A program made the translations under genes and the position numbers. A stretch of DNA of 33,393 nucleotides, from positions 1 to 33,393 of the forward strand of contig CABMIB010000004.1 of the NCBI GenBank assembly GCA_902386135.1, written 5' to 3'. The notes below the pieces were generated by a model that worked only from the letters and a program-made list of their open reading frames with translations, did no database searches and was not told the origin of the DNA. The number at the start of each line of letters is the position of its first letter. The stretch's first letter is position 1. This stretch comes from an uncultured archaeon (GTDB taxonomy: Archaea; Halobacteriota; Methanosarcinia; Methanosarcinales; Methanoperedenaceae). Of the stretch, positions 9,472-17,665 are shown one piece after another.

Positions 9472-10767
9472 CTATTGTATCGATTGATTATCCTCGCTTT
9501 TTTGGATCTTTTCTGCAGGTTCTTCTATCTTCAGAATGGTATCTGCCGCTCCCCTTCGTGATGAATCCTTCCTGTCTTTTAAAGCCATAATAAGAGGTCC
9601 AACCACAGGCTTGCCTATCTTCATGAGAGCCTGCGCAGCTTCCTCCCTGACGTACTCGTTCCTGTCTTTCAAGGTCTGGATAAGAGGTTCTACAGCAGGT
9701 TCTCCTATTTTAACAAGAATTCCTGATACGTCCTCCCTGGTATACCCGTTCCCGTCTCTCATTGCTGCAATAAGAGATTCTACGGCAGGTTCCCCTATCT
9801 TCCCGAGAGCCACTGCTGCTCTCCACCTGATATCCCAATCTTCATCCTTTAAGCTCTGAATGAGAGCCTGTACAGCAGGTTCTCCTATCCTCATAAGAGC
9901 TTCTGAGGCTTCCTCCCGGACTTCAGGGAATACATCCTTCATAGTCGCAAGCAAAGGTTCTACCGCCCTTTTATCTTCTATTTTTCCAAGAGCCTCGGAA
10001 GCTTTCTTCCTTACCTCGATGTCACTGTCCCTTAAAGCTGTAATAAGAGGTTCAACTGCCTTTTTATTTCCAATCTCCCCAAGTGCTTCGGCAGATCTTT
10101 TCCGGACATACTCGTTCCCGCTCCTTAAAGCTACTATAAGGGTACCAACCGTCCGTTTATCATCAATCTTTACAAGTGCTTCCCCTGCGTCTTCCCTGAC
10201 ATATTCGCTTTTATCCTCAAGAGCCAGGATAAGCGGCTCTACCGCCCTTTTATCGCCTATCTTTCCAAGAGCCCGGGCTGCCGCCTCCCTGACATACTCG
10301 CTTTCATCCCTGAGAGCAAAAATAATGGCCTCCACCGCTTTTTTATCGCCTATCTTTCCAAGAGCCTGCGCAGCCGCCTCCCTGACATACTCGCTTTCAT
10401 CCATGAGAGCTAAAATAATGGCTTCCTCCGCCCTTTTATCGCCTATCTCTCCAAGAGCCATAGCAGCCGCCTCCCTGACATACTCGCTTTCGTCCTTCAA
10501 AGCTTGGATAAGTGGCTCTACTGCCCTTCTATCCCCTGCTTTGCCAAGAGTCTCCGCCGCCCTCCTTCGTATATACCTGTCTTTGTCTTTTAAAGCAAGG
10601 ATAAGCGGCTCTACCGCTCTTCTATCCCCTATATTTCCAAGAACTTCTATGGCTTTTTTTCGGAACTTTACGTATTTTTCCTGCTCCAGTACTTCCTTCA
10701 AGCCTTTAATATCCCTTTCTTCCGCCATTTTTTCAAGGTCGGGCCTGGAAATATCAAATAATCCCAT
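9472..10767 (-). CDS. HEAT-repeat (PBS-lyase type) protein
   Basis: A 431-residue solenoid made almost entirely of about 13 tandem HEAT-like repeats of the PBS lyase type. The first eight have a 31-residue period and end with a GDKRAVEPLI-type helix. The last five have a 30-residue period in which GDKRA is replaced by GEPA. Such solenoids usually act as protein-binding scaffolds or regulators; PBS lyase activity on phycobilin is not expected in an archaeon. Repeats 3-5 are almost identical, suggesting recent expansion. No signal peptide or membrane segment is visible. The ATG start has a strong AAGGAGA site just upstream. It is the first gene of a same-strand run with aspS. The partner is unknown. 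Confidence 0.9.
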   Translation of the reverse strand: MGLFDISRPDLEKMAEERDIKGLKEVLEQEKYVKFRKKAIEVLGNIGDRRAVEPLILALKDKDRYIRRRAAETLGKAGDRRAVEPLIQALKDESEYVREAAAMALGEIGDKRAEEAIILALMDESEYVREAAAQALGKIGDKKAVEAIIFALRDESEYVREAAARALGKIGDKRAVEPLILALEDKSEYVREDAGEALVKIDDKRTVGTLIVALRSGNEYVRKRSAEALGEIGNKKAVEPLITALRDSDIEVRKKASEALGKIEDKRAVEPLLATMKDVFPEVREEASEALMRIGEPAVQALIQSLKDEDWDIRWRAAVALGKIGEPAVESLIAAMRDGNGYTREDVSGILVKIGEPAVEPLIQTLKDRNEYVREEAAQALMKIGKPVVGPLIMALKDRKDSSRRGAADTILKIEEPAEKIQKSEDNQSIQ

Positions 10768-11060
10768 ACAGTCTCCTTATTCCGTTTTTTGAACGTAATT
10801 GAGCATTATGCGCCTATGCCTCCAGGTAAGAAAGAACATTGTAGCCTGCTCTAAGTAATCCGGCCTATTGCGAGCTAATTCTCTGCAGGATTGTCACCCG
10901 CATGGTAGTGGGGTCTATAACTTCAATCCAATATCTCTCTCACATCTATTCACATCACACTAACATCGGTATATATATTTCTATTGCTTTAATTTGCCCG
11001 GGCCGTCGTAGAAATCTTTATAACTCATTATAATATTTATTATAGCATATAGGGAAAATT
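10768..11060. other. Intergenic region between divergent genes
   Basis: This 293-base gap separates the HEAT-repeat gene from the cupredoxin-like gene. It holds the HEAT gene's ribosome binding site at its left end and AT-rich promoter-like sequence at its right end. I looked for a tRNA or short gene around 10880-10960 and found none I can support. Confidence 0.6.
11016..11024 (+). promoter_or_regulatory. TATA-like box ahead of the cupredoxin-like gene
   Basis: CTTTATAAC lies about 40 bases before the ATG at 11061, in a locally AT-rich stretch. Archaeal TATA boxes sit about 25 bases before the transcription start, which would give a leader of 10-20 bases containing AGGG. A second AT-rich stretch at 11029-11043 is an alternative. 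Assigned by eye. Confidence 0.4.
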
Positions 11061-11594
11061 ATGGACTCAAAAAATAATACGTTATATCCTTTAATTATAC
11101 TATTCTTCCTTCTGGGAATTGTGGTAGGGTATGTAATTCACAAGCCGGAGACGAGAATCGAGTATGTCAACAAAACTATAGAAGTTGCGTCGACTCCAAC
11201 AATAAAAGAAGTCGAAAAGATCGTATATGTTACTGCAACCCCCACCTATGTGGCTCCGGCTGCAACCATTGTAACGGCTAATTTTAGTGTAAAAGTATAC
11301 AATCCTGATACTGATAAGCCCACTAATACCATGGAACTTACTAACCGGCGCTTTAACCCACAAACATTATCCATTCCGACAGGCGGTACTGTTTTGATCA
11401 AGATCTCCGATTACTCGCTGCAAAGTCCCCTGATACTCACCCTCGACTCGTACGAAATGAGCCTCGGCACAAGCGGTGCAGTGGTAGTGACATTCAATAA
11501 AAAAGGCATATACAATCTTAAAGCGGTCATTTCCTCAGGTGACCCGAATGTAATACCGCAGACCTACGGAGAAGCTGTAGTAACCGTATCTTAA
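11061..11594 (+). CDS. Membrane-anchored cupredoxin-like protein lacking copper ligands
   Basis: A 177-residue protein with one N-terminal membrane helix (about 9-26, LIILFFLLGIVVGYVIH), a Thr/Pro/Val-rich spacer, and an extracytoplasmic beta domain (about 75-177). The domain has a plastocyanin-like layout: RFNPQTLSIPTGGTV, then a middle strand region, then a KKGIYNLKAV strand where cupredoxins have the F..PG.Y..C loop. The protein has no cysteine, and its only histidine is at the membrane edge, so a type 1 copper site is not possible. It may be a structural or surface domain. Its 3' end overlaps the convergent activator gene by four bases. The fold assignment is by pattern only. Confidence 0.7.
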   Translation: MDSKNNTLYPLIILFFLLGIVVGYVIHKPETRIEYVNKTIEVASTPTIKEVEKIVYVTATPTYVAPAATIVTANFSVKVYNPDTDKPTNTMELTNRRFNPQTLSIPTGGTVLIKISDYSLQSPLILTLDSYEMSLGTSGAVVVTFNKKGIYNLKAVISSGDPNVIPQTYGEAVVTVS

Positions 11595-12277
11595 ATATAA
11601 GACTTTAATGCGCCCAGCGCGTTTATTATCTGGGGCTCACCGGGTATCAGGATATTTTTCCCGAGGATCTCCCTGAGCGCTGCGACCAATCCTTCATTTT
11701 TCACTGTTCCCCCGATGAGAACTACAGTCTCAGCCTGCGGTACCATAAATGATATCCTCCGCGCAAAAGCATAATGCATCCCTGCTACGACTTCCTCCTT
11801 TGAATATCCTGCAACAAGCTGCGAGATCATCTCGGAGATTGCAAATACCCCGCAGGTATTATTGATGTCCGGGACGCGTTCTGCCTTTAAATGAAGCCTG
11901 CCCAGCTCGTTCAGTTCTATTTTAAAATAATTTGCCACGAACTCGAGGAATGCACCAGTACCCGCGCTGCATTTGTCGTTTATTATAAAGTTATTTCTCC
12001 TGACATCTATGACCTTGGTATCCTGCCCCCCGATGTCCACTATCACATCAACATCGGAAAAGTAATGCCGGACACCATAAATAGCAGCGGTTATTTCGGT
12101 CACTGTCGCTCTATGGGGGACCGAATGCCTGAAATACCCTGTTGAGATTATCTCATCGTTCCCTATCCCTTTCACCAGTTCTTTCCAGTTATGGGTCGAA
12201 GTTATCCGGTACTTGACCTCCCCATTCTCTATTGTCGCAATTTTTGCGGTGGTGCTGCCGACATCAAGTCCTATCAT
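11591..12277 (-). CDS. BadF/HgdC-type ATPase, activator of a 2-hydroxyacyl-CoA dehydratase-like protein
   Basis: A 228-residue ASKHA-fold ATPase of the HgdC/BadF family. Family members form a homodimer bridging one [4Fe-4S] cluster and use ATP to drive a low-potential electron into a partner protein. The N-terminal phosphate loop is GLDVGSTTAK and a second nucleotide motif is VDIGGQDTK. The two cluster cysteines are Cys103 (NDKCSAGTGAF) and Cys142 (NNTCGVFAISEM), 39 residues apart, the same spacing as Cys127/Cys166 of Acidaminococcus HgdC. GGTVKN near the C terminus completes the fold. The length is below the usual 260 or so but no motif is missing. It starts with ATG after GAGGTG, and that ribosome binding site lies in a duplicated 16-base repeat. 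It pairs with the gene at 12399-13334. Confidence 0.9.
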   Translation of the reverse strand: MIGLDVGSTTAKIATIENGEVKYRITSTHNWKELVKGIGNDEIISTGYFRHSVPHRATVTEITAAIYGVRHYFSDVDVIVDIGGQDTKVIDVRRNNFIINDKCSAGTGAFLEFVANYFKIELNELGRLHLKAERVPDINNTCGVFAISEMISQLVAGYSKEEVVAGMHYAFARRISFMVPQAETVVLIGGTVKNEGLVAALREILGKNILIPGEPQIINALGALKSYI

Positions 12278-12280
12278 GAA

Positions 12281-12296
12281 GCGACACCTCGCTTTA
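12281..12296 (-). repeat. 16-base direct repeat, copy A (carries the activator gene's ribosome binding site)
   Basis: GCGACACCTCGCTTTA on the + strand; on the transcribed strand it includes GAGGTG, about eight bases before the activator start codon. An identical copy lies at 12362-12377. The two copies bracket a 65-base hairpin-rich segment, as a target-site duplication would. Confidence 0.85.
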
Positions 12297-12361
12297 GTCG
12301 TTCTAGGGGTATGGTCGCAAGACCATACCCCTTCGTTTGATAAACCTTTCTTAAAGGTTTA
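12297..12361. mobile_element. Small hairpin element between two direct repeats (MITE- or REP-like)
   Basis: A 65-base non-coding segment between the two 16-base direct repeats. It contains a perfect 12-bp stem, 12305-12316 with 12321-12332, closed by GCAA (a GNRA-type tetraloop). A second perfect 9-bp stem is at 12341-12349 with 12353-12361, with a CTT loop. Such elements can fold in the mRNA and act as processing sites or partial terminators within an operon. It encodes no protein. Whether it moves as a unit is inferred from the flanking duplication. Confidence 0.6.
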
Positions 12362-12377
12362 GCGACACCTCGCTTTA
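12362..12377 (-). repeat. 16-base direct repeat, copy B
   Basis: Identical to 12281-12296. It lies just past the stop of the dehydratase-like gene on the transcribed strand and carries a second, apparently unused GAGGTG motif. Confidence 0.85.
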
Positions 12378-12398
12378 CCTGGCATTGGAATATGTTTG

Positions 12399-13334
12399 TC
12401 ATAACCTCTCAAGCATCTCCCTGAAGGCCTCAAGCCTCAGTTTTATCTGCTGCGGTGTATTACCCGGCAGGTCTCCCTGGAGCGTCAGCATGGGGTAATC
12501 AAGTCCTTCCCGGATGAGTTCATCCTCAAGCATATGGTGGCATGCGAACTGGGTATAATGTATCACCCCGTCTACTTTTCTTTTTTCAAGTTCCTCCCTG
12601 AGGAAGTTAATCCGCAAGCTAAGCGGCCTGGCAAAGGTATAGTTACAGTAATCCCGTGCTATCTCCTTAATATCGGTGCCTCCGTGCCTTATGAACTCAT
12701 ACGGCAGTTCGTCAAATACAACCTGCAGGCCAAGCGATTGCGCAACTTCATGGAAATCATAATATATCGGGGGGACACCTATCAATGCAACCCTGCTGTC
12801 AAGCTCAAAATCGCTTTCTTTTATTGAGGCTATAGCCTTTCTGAAACCGTCCATATCACCCCGGAGGTCGCTAAAGGAGATCAGGATGCTGAAGGCTTCG
12901 GCTGGTGATATTTTTCCGCAGCTTCTTTTCATATCGATCATCTGCCCGAGCTTTTTCAGTTCCATGATTTCTCCGGGTTTTTCAGGGAATTGAATATCTC
13001 CGAGAAAGCCGGAAAGCCTGTACAGTTGGGATTCAAGGTATTCGGGGTCGCCGTCGAACGGGTAAAAAAAGAAATGGGTCGGAAGCCCGCTCATCGCGAC
13101 GTTCTGTCCGTCCACAAGGGCATTATGGCAGTCCCCGCCGGCTACCACGATAAGGGAATCGACAGCGATCTCCTTTTTAATAAGCATCTCCTTCCAGATA
13201 GCAGTCCACGCACACAGTTTGTTTTTGGGGTACTTTCTGGATGCGGGGACGACGTTATTTACATCAAACGGTTCTCCACCGCAGGCGAATATCAGTTCAG
13301 GAGGAACGAGCGCCGTAATTCCGATTTTTGACAC
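12399..13334 (-). CDS. 2-hydroxyacyl-CoA dehydratase (HgdB/D) family protein, possibly double-cubane-like
   Basis: A 311-residue protein of the 2-hydroxyacyl-CoA dehydratase D-component family, which carries iron-sulfur clusters and receives electrons from an HgdC-type activator. It has the family opening PPELIFACGGEP, Cys18, Cys41 (NKLCAWT) and Cys69 (GGDCHN) in the N half, and ACHHMLEDELIREGLDYP near the C terminus. Only one such subunit is present. True dehydratases need two different subunits, whereas the double-cubane cluster proteins described from Carboxydothermus work as one protein plus an activator. Homologues are known in methanogens without assigned function. The GTG start follows AAGGAAAG. 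It is transcribed first, with the activator about 120 bases downstream. The substrate is unknown. Confidence 0.85.
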   Translation of the reverse strand: MSKIGITALVPPELIFACGGEPFDVNNVVPASRKYPKNKLCAWTAIWKEMLIKKEIAVDSLIVVAGGDCHNALVDGQNVAMSGLPTHFFFYPFDGDPEYLESQLYRLSGFLGDIQFPEKPGEIMELKKLGQMIDMKRSCGKISPAEAFSILISFSDLRGDMDGFRKAIASIKESDFELDSRVALIGVPPIYYDFHEVAQSLGLQVVFDELPYEFIRHGGTDIKEIARDYCNYTFARPLSLRINFLREELEKRKVDGVIHYTQFACHHMLEDELIREGLDYPMLTLQGDLPGNTPQQIKLRLEAFREMLERL

Positions 13335-13537
13335 ATGCTTTCCTTTGTCTACGGGTTATTAATCCTTTTGCAGGAGATATCTGCACTATTAATATAAAGC
13401 CGATTAAAAAACACTGAATGCGCCTTTATAATCCGTTTTTCATGCTTAAAACGTTTATTAATTGTATAAACATATTTATTCGGCGACGAAAGATTTAACG
13501 TATGGTGAAATAATTAACTTTGCCGGAGGTGAAAAAA

Positions 13538-13687
13538 ATGGTCGGACTGGAAAGTTCAATGGATAACGCCCAGACGGCACAGAAGACTAAAAAGCCTGAA
13601 GTCGATTCTGCTGAAAAAAGCAGGCAGAAGAAGTTCATGGAACAGCTCAGACGCCGCTCGGTACCTCAACCCAAAGGAGGCAAATAA
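13538..13687 (+). CDS. Small highly charged protein (49 aa)
   Basis: A short gene starting with ATG at 13538, preceded by a near-perfect GGAGGTGA ribosome binding site, and ending with TAA. The 49-residue product is rich in Lys, Arg, Gln and Glu, including QLRRRS and a GGK end, with no cysteine, membrane helix or recognised domain; it is probably disordered. AT-rich, TATA-like sequence lies at 13471-13480 (CATATTTATT). The strong start signals are the main reason to call it real. The function is unknown; nucleic-acid binding is only a guess from the charge. Confidence 0.65.
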   Translation: MVGLESSMDNAQTAQKTKKPEVDSAEKSRQKKFMEQLRRRSVPQPKGGK

Positions 13688-13720
13688 TTTTTAATTAATA
13701 AAACTGGGCTATTAGCCGGT

Positions 13721-13814
13721 AGACATGAGGGCGGGCGAATATATCCCAAATATATTAAATTACCAGGCATTTGATTTGCCTTTTCATGTTGCACTGTTCG
13801 CTCCCTTATGTCTA
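13721..13814. repeat. Imperfect inverted repeat in a gene gap
   Basis: The left arm 13721-13739 (AGACATGAGGGCGGGCGAA) pairs with the right arm 13798-13814 (TTCGCTCCCTTATGTCT), with one G:U-compatible change and a two-base bulge. The 58-base loop holds further short palindromes. It could be a terminator or RNA for the 49-aa gene, or a remnant element. Confidence 0.55.
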
Positions 13815-13880
13815 TAGATTTTTTGAACTTAAGTACGGTCTTGATTGCAGGGGCGTAAAGTACATTATTAAGTTAATGCC

Positions 13881-13890
13881 ATAAATATAA
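13881..13890 (+). promoter_or_regulatory. TATA-like box ahead of the Cys-cluster protein
   Basis: ATAAATATAA lies 32-41 bases before the ATG at 13922. No ribosome binding site precedes that ATG, so a very short or leaderless transcript is likely. Assigned by eye. Confidence 0.4.
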
Positions 13891-13921
13891 TAACTATTTA
13901 GTCAATTCGGCATCTGTTATT

Positions 13922-14230
13922 ATGGACCAAAACATTTACTCTGACCCCGCCCATAATCTGGGTTGCAGCTACCGTTTTACCTGCGGAGCTGTGAAGTGCC
14001 CCGAAGTTGCGGCAGCGTTGGGTAAGCCATCATGCCATATAGAAAAGTTCAGGCGCTACCAGCCGTCTGTTGAAACATGGTACAGACGGGACTGGGAGGA
14101 CGTTAACAGGATCACCTGGAGAGAGGTTTTCTGCCTGCAGGAGTCGTGGATTTACATGCTGTACATTATTATACTTAGCGTATTTATATTTATGGCAATG
14201 GTATTAATGAGACTTTTATTAAACACTTAG
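13922..14230 (+). CDS. Small Cys-cluster protein with C-terminal membrane anchor
   Basis: A 102-residue protein with two parts. The N-terminal soluble part contains Cys15, Cys21, Cys26 and Cys38 followed by His39, a spacing that could bind a metal or iron-sulfur cluster but matches no standard motif I know. A single hydrophobic helix at about 79-97 ([18 protein letters not shown]) anchors the tail. Aromatic and basic residues ([10 protein letters not shown]) lie between. There is no ribosome binding site, but a TATA-like box is suitably placed. It converges on mptA and overlaps its stop by four bases. I cannot name a family. Confidence 0.65.
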   Translation: MDQNIYSDPAHNLGCSYRFTCGAVKCPEVAAALGKPSCHIEKFRRYQPSVETWYRRDWEDVNRITWREVFCLQESWIYMLYIIILSVFIFMAMVLMRLLLNT

Positions 14231-15237
14231 CTGATATTATTAATCTCCTGCCTCAGCTCCCCCAGAGTTGATTTACGCTCGGCGAAAGCATTATGGCGGT
14301 GGATGCTTTCCTCGTTTATCTGCTTGACAGTGATGATCGAATCATCAGGCAGCTCAGGAAATTCGTTCACGATTTTCTGCGCCATGGTTCGCACGCAGTC
14401 CTCTACGAATTTGGGGTTCTTATGCGCCAATTCTACTATTGCGGCTTCATCAGATCTCTTTAACAGCTCGAACATCTGCGAACTCATGGAGTTCTCGATT
14501 ATGTTGATTATCCTGTCGATAGAAACAAAGTTACTATCATGGACCTCGATTGAAATGATTCCCCGCCCCCTCTGGTTATGCGTGGGCATGGGTACCCTGT
14601 TCAGGAACTCCCTGATAACCTCGTCTTTTACGCCAAGGACTTTTAGTTCCTTTTTTGCCTTATCCCGCATGATCTCCTGGGCGCAGGGGCAGGCTGTGAT
14701 TCCCAGGACTTCAGCGCCGACGAGCTTTCTCACGTTCAGTTCTTCCCCTCTTATAGCCCTGGCTTCGGCAAAGATGTTCACGACTTCCTGGCATTTTATT
14801 TTCGTCATCGGGGTCTCTCTTTTGATGATATATTCGCTTTTCATCCTGACCTCGGCGTTCAAAGCGTATTCATGTCTGTCGATAAGCCGCTTTGCCACTT
14901 CCCCGCACAGGTCTTCTATCTCATAGACCGGCGCAGCTATCATTTCCTCAAGCACAGCATCTATGGCTTCAAAGTTCCGTGAGAGGTTTGCGCCTTTCCT
15001 GTTGGACGGGAGATCTACAAAAATATCGAACGTGGATACGAGTACGATAGGACGCTTATCTTTGCGTGCCACTTCAACAAGTTTCTTTACATCTGTTACC
15101 CCAACTCTTGTCAGCGTGATGGGAATCTCGGGCAGGTTTGCCTGGATATCGGGGAGGTGTATGACTGGAAGTTCCATCTGGTCAGGTTCTCCAAAATATT
15201 TATCTCTGTAAGTCCTTGCAGGCTTAAAGATGCTCAT
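14227..15237 (-). CDS. mptA: GTP cyclohydrolase MptA (COG1469/FolE2 family)
   Basis: Fe(II)-dependent GTP cyclohydrolase. In methanogens MptA converts GTP to 7,8-dihydroneopterin 2',3'-cyclic phosphate, the first step to the pterin of tetrahydromethanopterin. The 336-residue length fits the archaeal family. Family motifs seen are [20 protein letters not shown] at the N terminus, [11 protein letters not shown] with the paired cysteines, [10 protein letters not shown] with the metal-site histidine region, and [14 protein letters not shown] near the C terminus. It starts with ATG at 15237. It is monocistronic as far as seen and lies tail to tail with the Cys-cluster gene. The cofactor fits an organism with methanogenic or reverse-methanogenic C1 metabolism. 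Confidence 0.96.
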   Translation of the reverse strand: MSIFKPARTYRDKYFGEPDQMELPVIHLPDIQANLPEIPITLTRVGVTDVKKLVEVARKDKRPIVLVSTFDIFVDLPSNRKGANLSRNFEAIDAVLEEMIAAPVYEIEDLCGEVAKRLIDRHEYALNAEVRMKSEYIIKRETPMTKIKCQEVVNIFAEARAIRGEELNVRKLVGAEVLGITACPCAQEIMRDKAKKELKVLGVKDEVIREFLNRVPMPTHNQRGRGIISIEVHDSNFVSIDRIINIIENSMSSQMFELLKRSDEAAIVELAHKNPKFVEDCVRTMAQKIVNEFPELPDDSIITVKQINEESIHRHNAFAERKSTLGELRQEINNIS

Positions 15238-15289
15238 TATGACGTTGTATTATTAAACTATTGCTATTTGGTTCTGCTGTAATGAGGGG

Positions 15290-15336
15290 GGTGATTACCA
15301 ATTCATAGGTTCGCCATTTAAACTCAACTGTTTTTT
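15290..15336 (+). repeat. 47-base direct repeat, copy A
   Basis: It begins GGTGATTACCAATTCATAGG. It matches 17979-18025 with about four differences in 47 bases, including 27 identical bases in a row (15297-15323). It lies downstream of the second hybrid kinase gene, with copy B upstream of the same gene. Confidence 0.85.
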
Positions 15337-15418
15337 GAAAAACCACCGATTGATTAGAACAGTCAGGTTAAATTAAAGGATATTATACTATTATCTTAGG
15401 TCTTAGTGAGGGGTCTCT

Positions 15419-17665
15419 CTATTTTGCACTTAAAACCTCATGCATGGTTTTTAGCAACTTCTCAGCAGTGTAAGGTTTTGGCAAAAAAGCGTTTGTATAA
15501 TGCGCGATATTTGCAAGTCTATCTTTCTCCGATAATCCACTAACTGCAATAATTTTGACCTCAGGATTAATCTTACGAATAGCCCGGATGCTCGTTTGAC
15601 CATCCATAACAGGCATCATCATATCCATAAGTACAATTTTGATTTTATCTTTATTTTCAGTATACAATGCTACTGCCTGTTCACCATCTTCGGCTGTAAG
15701 CACTTTATACCCGTATGCTTCCAGTGTCGAGCAAGTAATCTCACAAATTGAGACTTCATCTTCAGCAACGAGAATAAATTCCCCATTACCAACTGGCAGT
15801 TCAAGCTTATGCTGTCCTGCATCTTTTATTTCAGTTTTGATCGCCGGCAAGTAGACTTGAAATGTTGTTCCTTTCCCAACCTCGCTATACACATTTATAA
15901 ATCCGCCGTGACTTTTCACAATTCCAAGAGCCGTTGAAAGACCTAAGCCCGTGCCTTTGCCATGTTCTTTTGTGGTAAAAAACGGCTCAAAAATTCTATC
16001 CAGTACTTCAGGAGAGATACCTGTTCCAGTATCTGAAACAGCAATGACAATGTAAGAACCGACTTTAGCTTCAGTATGCATCCGTGCATAATTCTCGTCA
16101 ATGAAAAAATTCGAAGCTGTGATACTTAAGGTGCCGCCAGATGGCATCGCATCGCGTGCATTCACACAGAGGTTCATTATAACCTGGTGCAACTGTGTCG
16201 CATCCCCCGAGATTCTCCAGAGATCTTTGGGTATATCAGTTCTGATTTCAATATTTCTTGGAAATGTCTCCTTTGCGACCTTCTCAATTTCAGTAATAAT
16301 ATGTTTCGCTTGAAGGGGGTTGCGTTCACCCTCCACCCCTCGTGCAAACGATAGAACCTGTTTTATCAAATCTGCCCCTCGTTTGGTATTTCTATCCAGC
16401 ATATCAAGCAACTTCTGACAATCTTCGTCTATGTATTTATCTTTTAATAGTTGCAGCGATAACATTATTGGCGTCAAAACATTGTTGAGGTCATGCGCTA
16501 TGCCGCCTGCAAGCGTACCTATGCTTTCCATCCTTTGAGCGCGAAGGAACTGCGCTTCAAGCTTTTTCTTTTCAGTGATGTCTGTGTTAATGACAAGTAT
16601 TGATTTAGGTTTTCCCGCATCATCACGCACCATGGTCCAGCGGCTTTCGACAATGACTTCTTTACCATCTTTCGTCACCTCATACAACTCGCCTGCCCAC
16701 TCACCCTTTTCGATGACGCTCTTTTTAGCTTCAATGCGCCTGGCTGATTCTTCTTTATATAGAAGCTCATCAGCATTTTTACCTATGATTTCCTCTGCTG
16801 CCCAGCCATACAGATGCTCAGCGCCTTTATTCCAATAGATAAAGTGTTGTTCTAAGTCCCAGACGCCAATGGCATCGTGTGCTTTATCAAGAAGGGCAGA
16901 TTGTTCTCGTATTTTTTCTTCAGCCAGCTTGCGCTCAGCAGCCTCTTCTATATTAAAAATGTTCACTATATTCCAAAGAGACCAGGCAATTCCCACCGCA
17001 ATTAAAGCGCGGAACATTTGAACCGGAAATCCAAACCATGAAATAAACCATACATTGTTTATCGCCGAAGCTGGATAAAAGTTCGCTTGGGGGACTATCC
17101 ATCCTCCGAATATCCCATAAAGCCCAAATAATAAAGCGATAAGAATAAAATATTTTTCAATTTTAGCCCCGTCTAATTTCTTAGCTTCACTCTTATAGTA
17201 TGAAATAAATCCCGTAGCACTTAAAATCGCACCTGGAAAACCCAAAAAGTATCTTGATGAAATATTCCAGGTATCAAAAGATGTTGCTCCTGATAATGCT
17301 GGCATTCCAAGAAATAAAAGCGCTATTGTAAATGGAAACCAAATACCGAGTCTTTTTCTCCCGCCGATATTAATCATCCCGTAACCGAATAAAAAGAGAG
17401 ATAAGAAGGAAATAAATAAAACCGAGGCACCAAGAATTTCCAGGAAAGGAAGGTTCCCTTTAATGAGCTTAAACATATCTATAAATTCGCTTATTCCGTG
17501 AATAAACCCAAACCAGGCCAAAAGCCATAAAATATCAAGCAATCTAAATTTGCTCTGTTTGGTAACCCTTAGCTGCACGAAAATGATAATCCCAAGGATT
17601 GTAAAAGCAAACCCATAAATGAAGAAGACAACATCCAGATTTTTAATAAAAAAGTCAGTTAACAT
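15419..17665 (-). CDS. Hybrid sensor histidine kinase with multi-pass membrane sensor, one PAS domain and a receiver
   Basis: A membrane sensor kinase of 748 residues counted from ATG at 17665, which follows GGGGAAAG; a longer frame would need TTG at 17704. The N-terminal 240 or so residues form about seven membrane helices, resembling a seven-helix sensory module. One PAS domain follows (about 262-375), then HisKA with His391 in GGIAHDLNN, a HATPase domain ([30 protein letters not shown]), and a receiver with Asp681 in LMDMMMP. From the PAS domain to the end it closely parallels the kinase at 1-3809, including [20 protein letters not shown], whereas the sensors are unrelated. It is flanked by a 47-base direct repeat. 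No response regulator with an output domain is nearby. Confidence 0.93.
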   Translation of the reverse strand: MLTDFFIKNLDVVFFIYGFAFTILGIIIFVQLRVTKQSKFRLLDILWLLAWFGFIHGISEFIDMFKLIKGNLPFLEILGASVLFISFLSLFLFGYGMINIGGRKRLGIWFPFTIALLFLGMPALSGATSFDTWNISSRYFLGFPGAILSATGFISYYKSEAKKLDGAKIEKYFILIALLFGLYGIFGGWIVPQANFYPASAINNVWFISWFGFPVQMFRALIAVGIAWSLWNIVNIFNIEEAAERKLAEEKIREQSALLDKAHDAIGVWDLEQHFIYWNKGAEHLYGWAAEEIIGKNADELLYKEESARRIEAKKSVIEKGEWAGELYEVTKDGKEVIVESRWTMVRDDAGKPKSILVINTDITEKKKLEAQFLRAQRMESIGTLAGGIAHDLNNVLTPIMLSLQLLKDKYIDEDCQKLLDMLDRNTKRGADLIKQVLSFARGVEGERNPLQAKHIITEIEKVAKETFPRNIEIRTDIPKDLWRISGDATQLHQVIMNLCVNARDAMPSGGTLSITASNFFIDENYARMHTEAKVGSYIVIAVSDTGTGISPEVLDRIFEPFFTTKEHGKGTGLGLSTALGIVKSHGGFINVYSEVGKGTTFQVYLPAIKTEIKDAGQHKLELPVGNGEFILVAEDEVSICEITCSTLEAYGYKVLTAEDGEQAVALYTENKDKIKIVLMDMMMPVMDGQTSIRAIRKINPEVKIIAVSGLSEKDRLANIAHYTNAFLPKPYTAEKLLKTMHEVLSAK

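Noticed and set aside
10255-10560. Regular near-identical units about 93 bases apart, resembling a repeat array
   Set aside because: The period is 31 codons within a coding HEAT-repeat gene; there are no variable spacers, so it is not CRISPR.
9860-10792. A 310-codon + strand frame opposite the HEAT-repeat gene
   Set aside because: It is the mirror of the HEAT repeats; its periodic Ser/Ala-rich sequence comes from the repeats on the other strand.
10880-10960. Possible tRNA-like or gene-remnant sequence
   Set aside because: No complete cloverleaf with a proper T-loop and acceptor stem could be drawn, and the short open frame on the minus strand has nearby stops.
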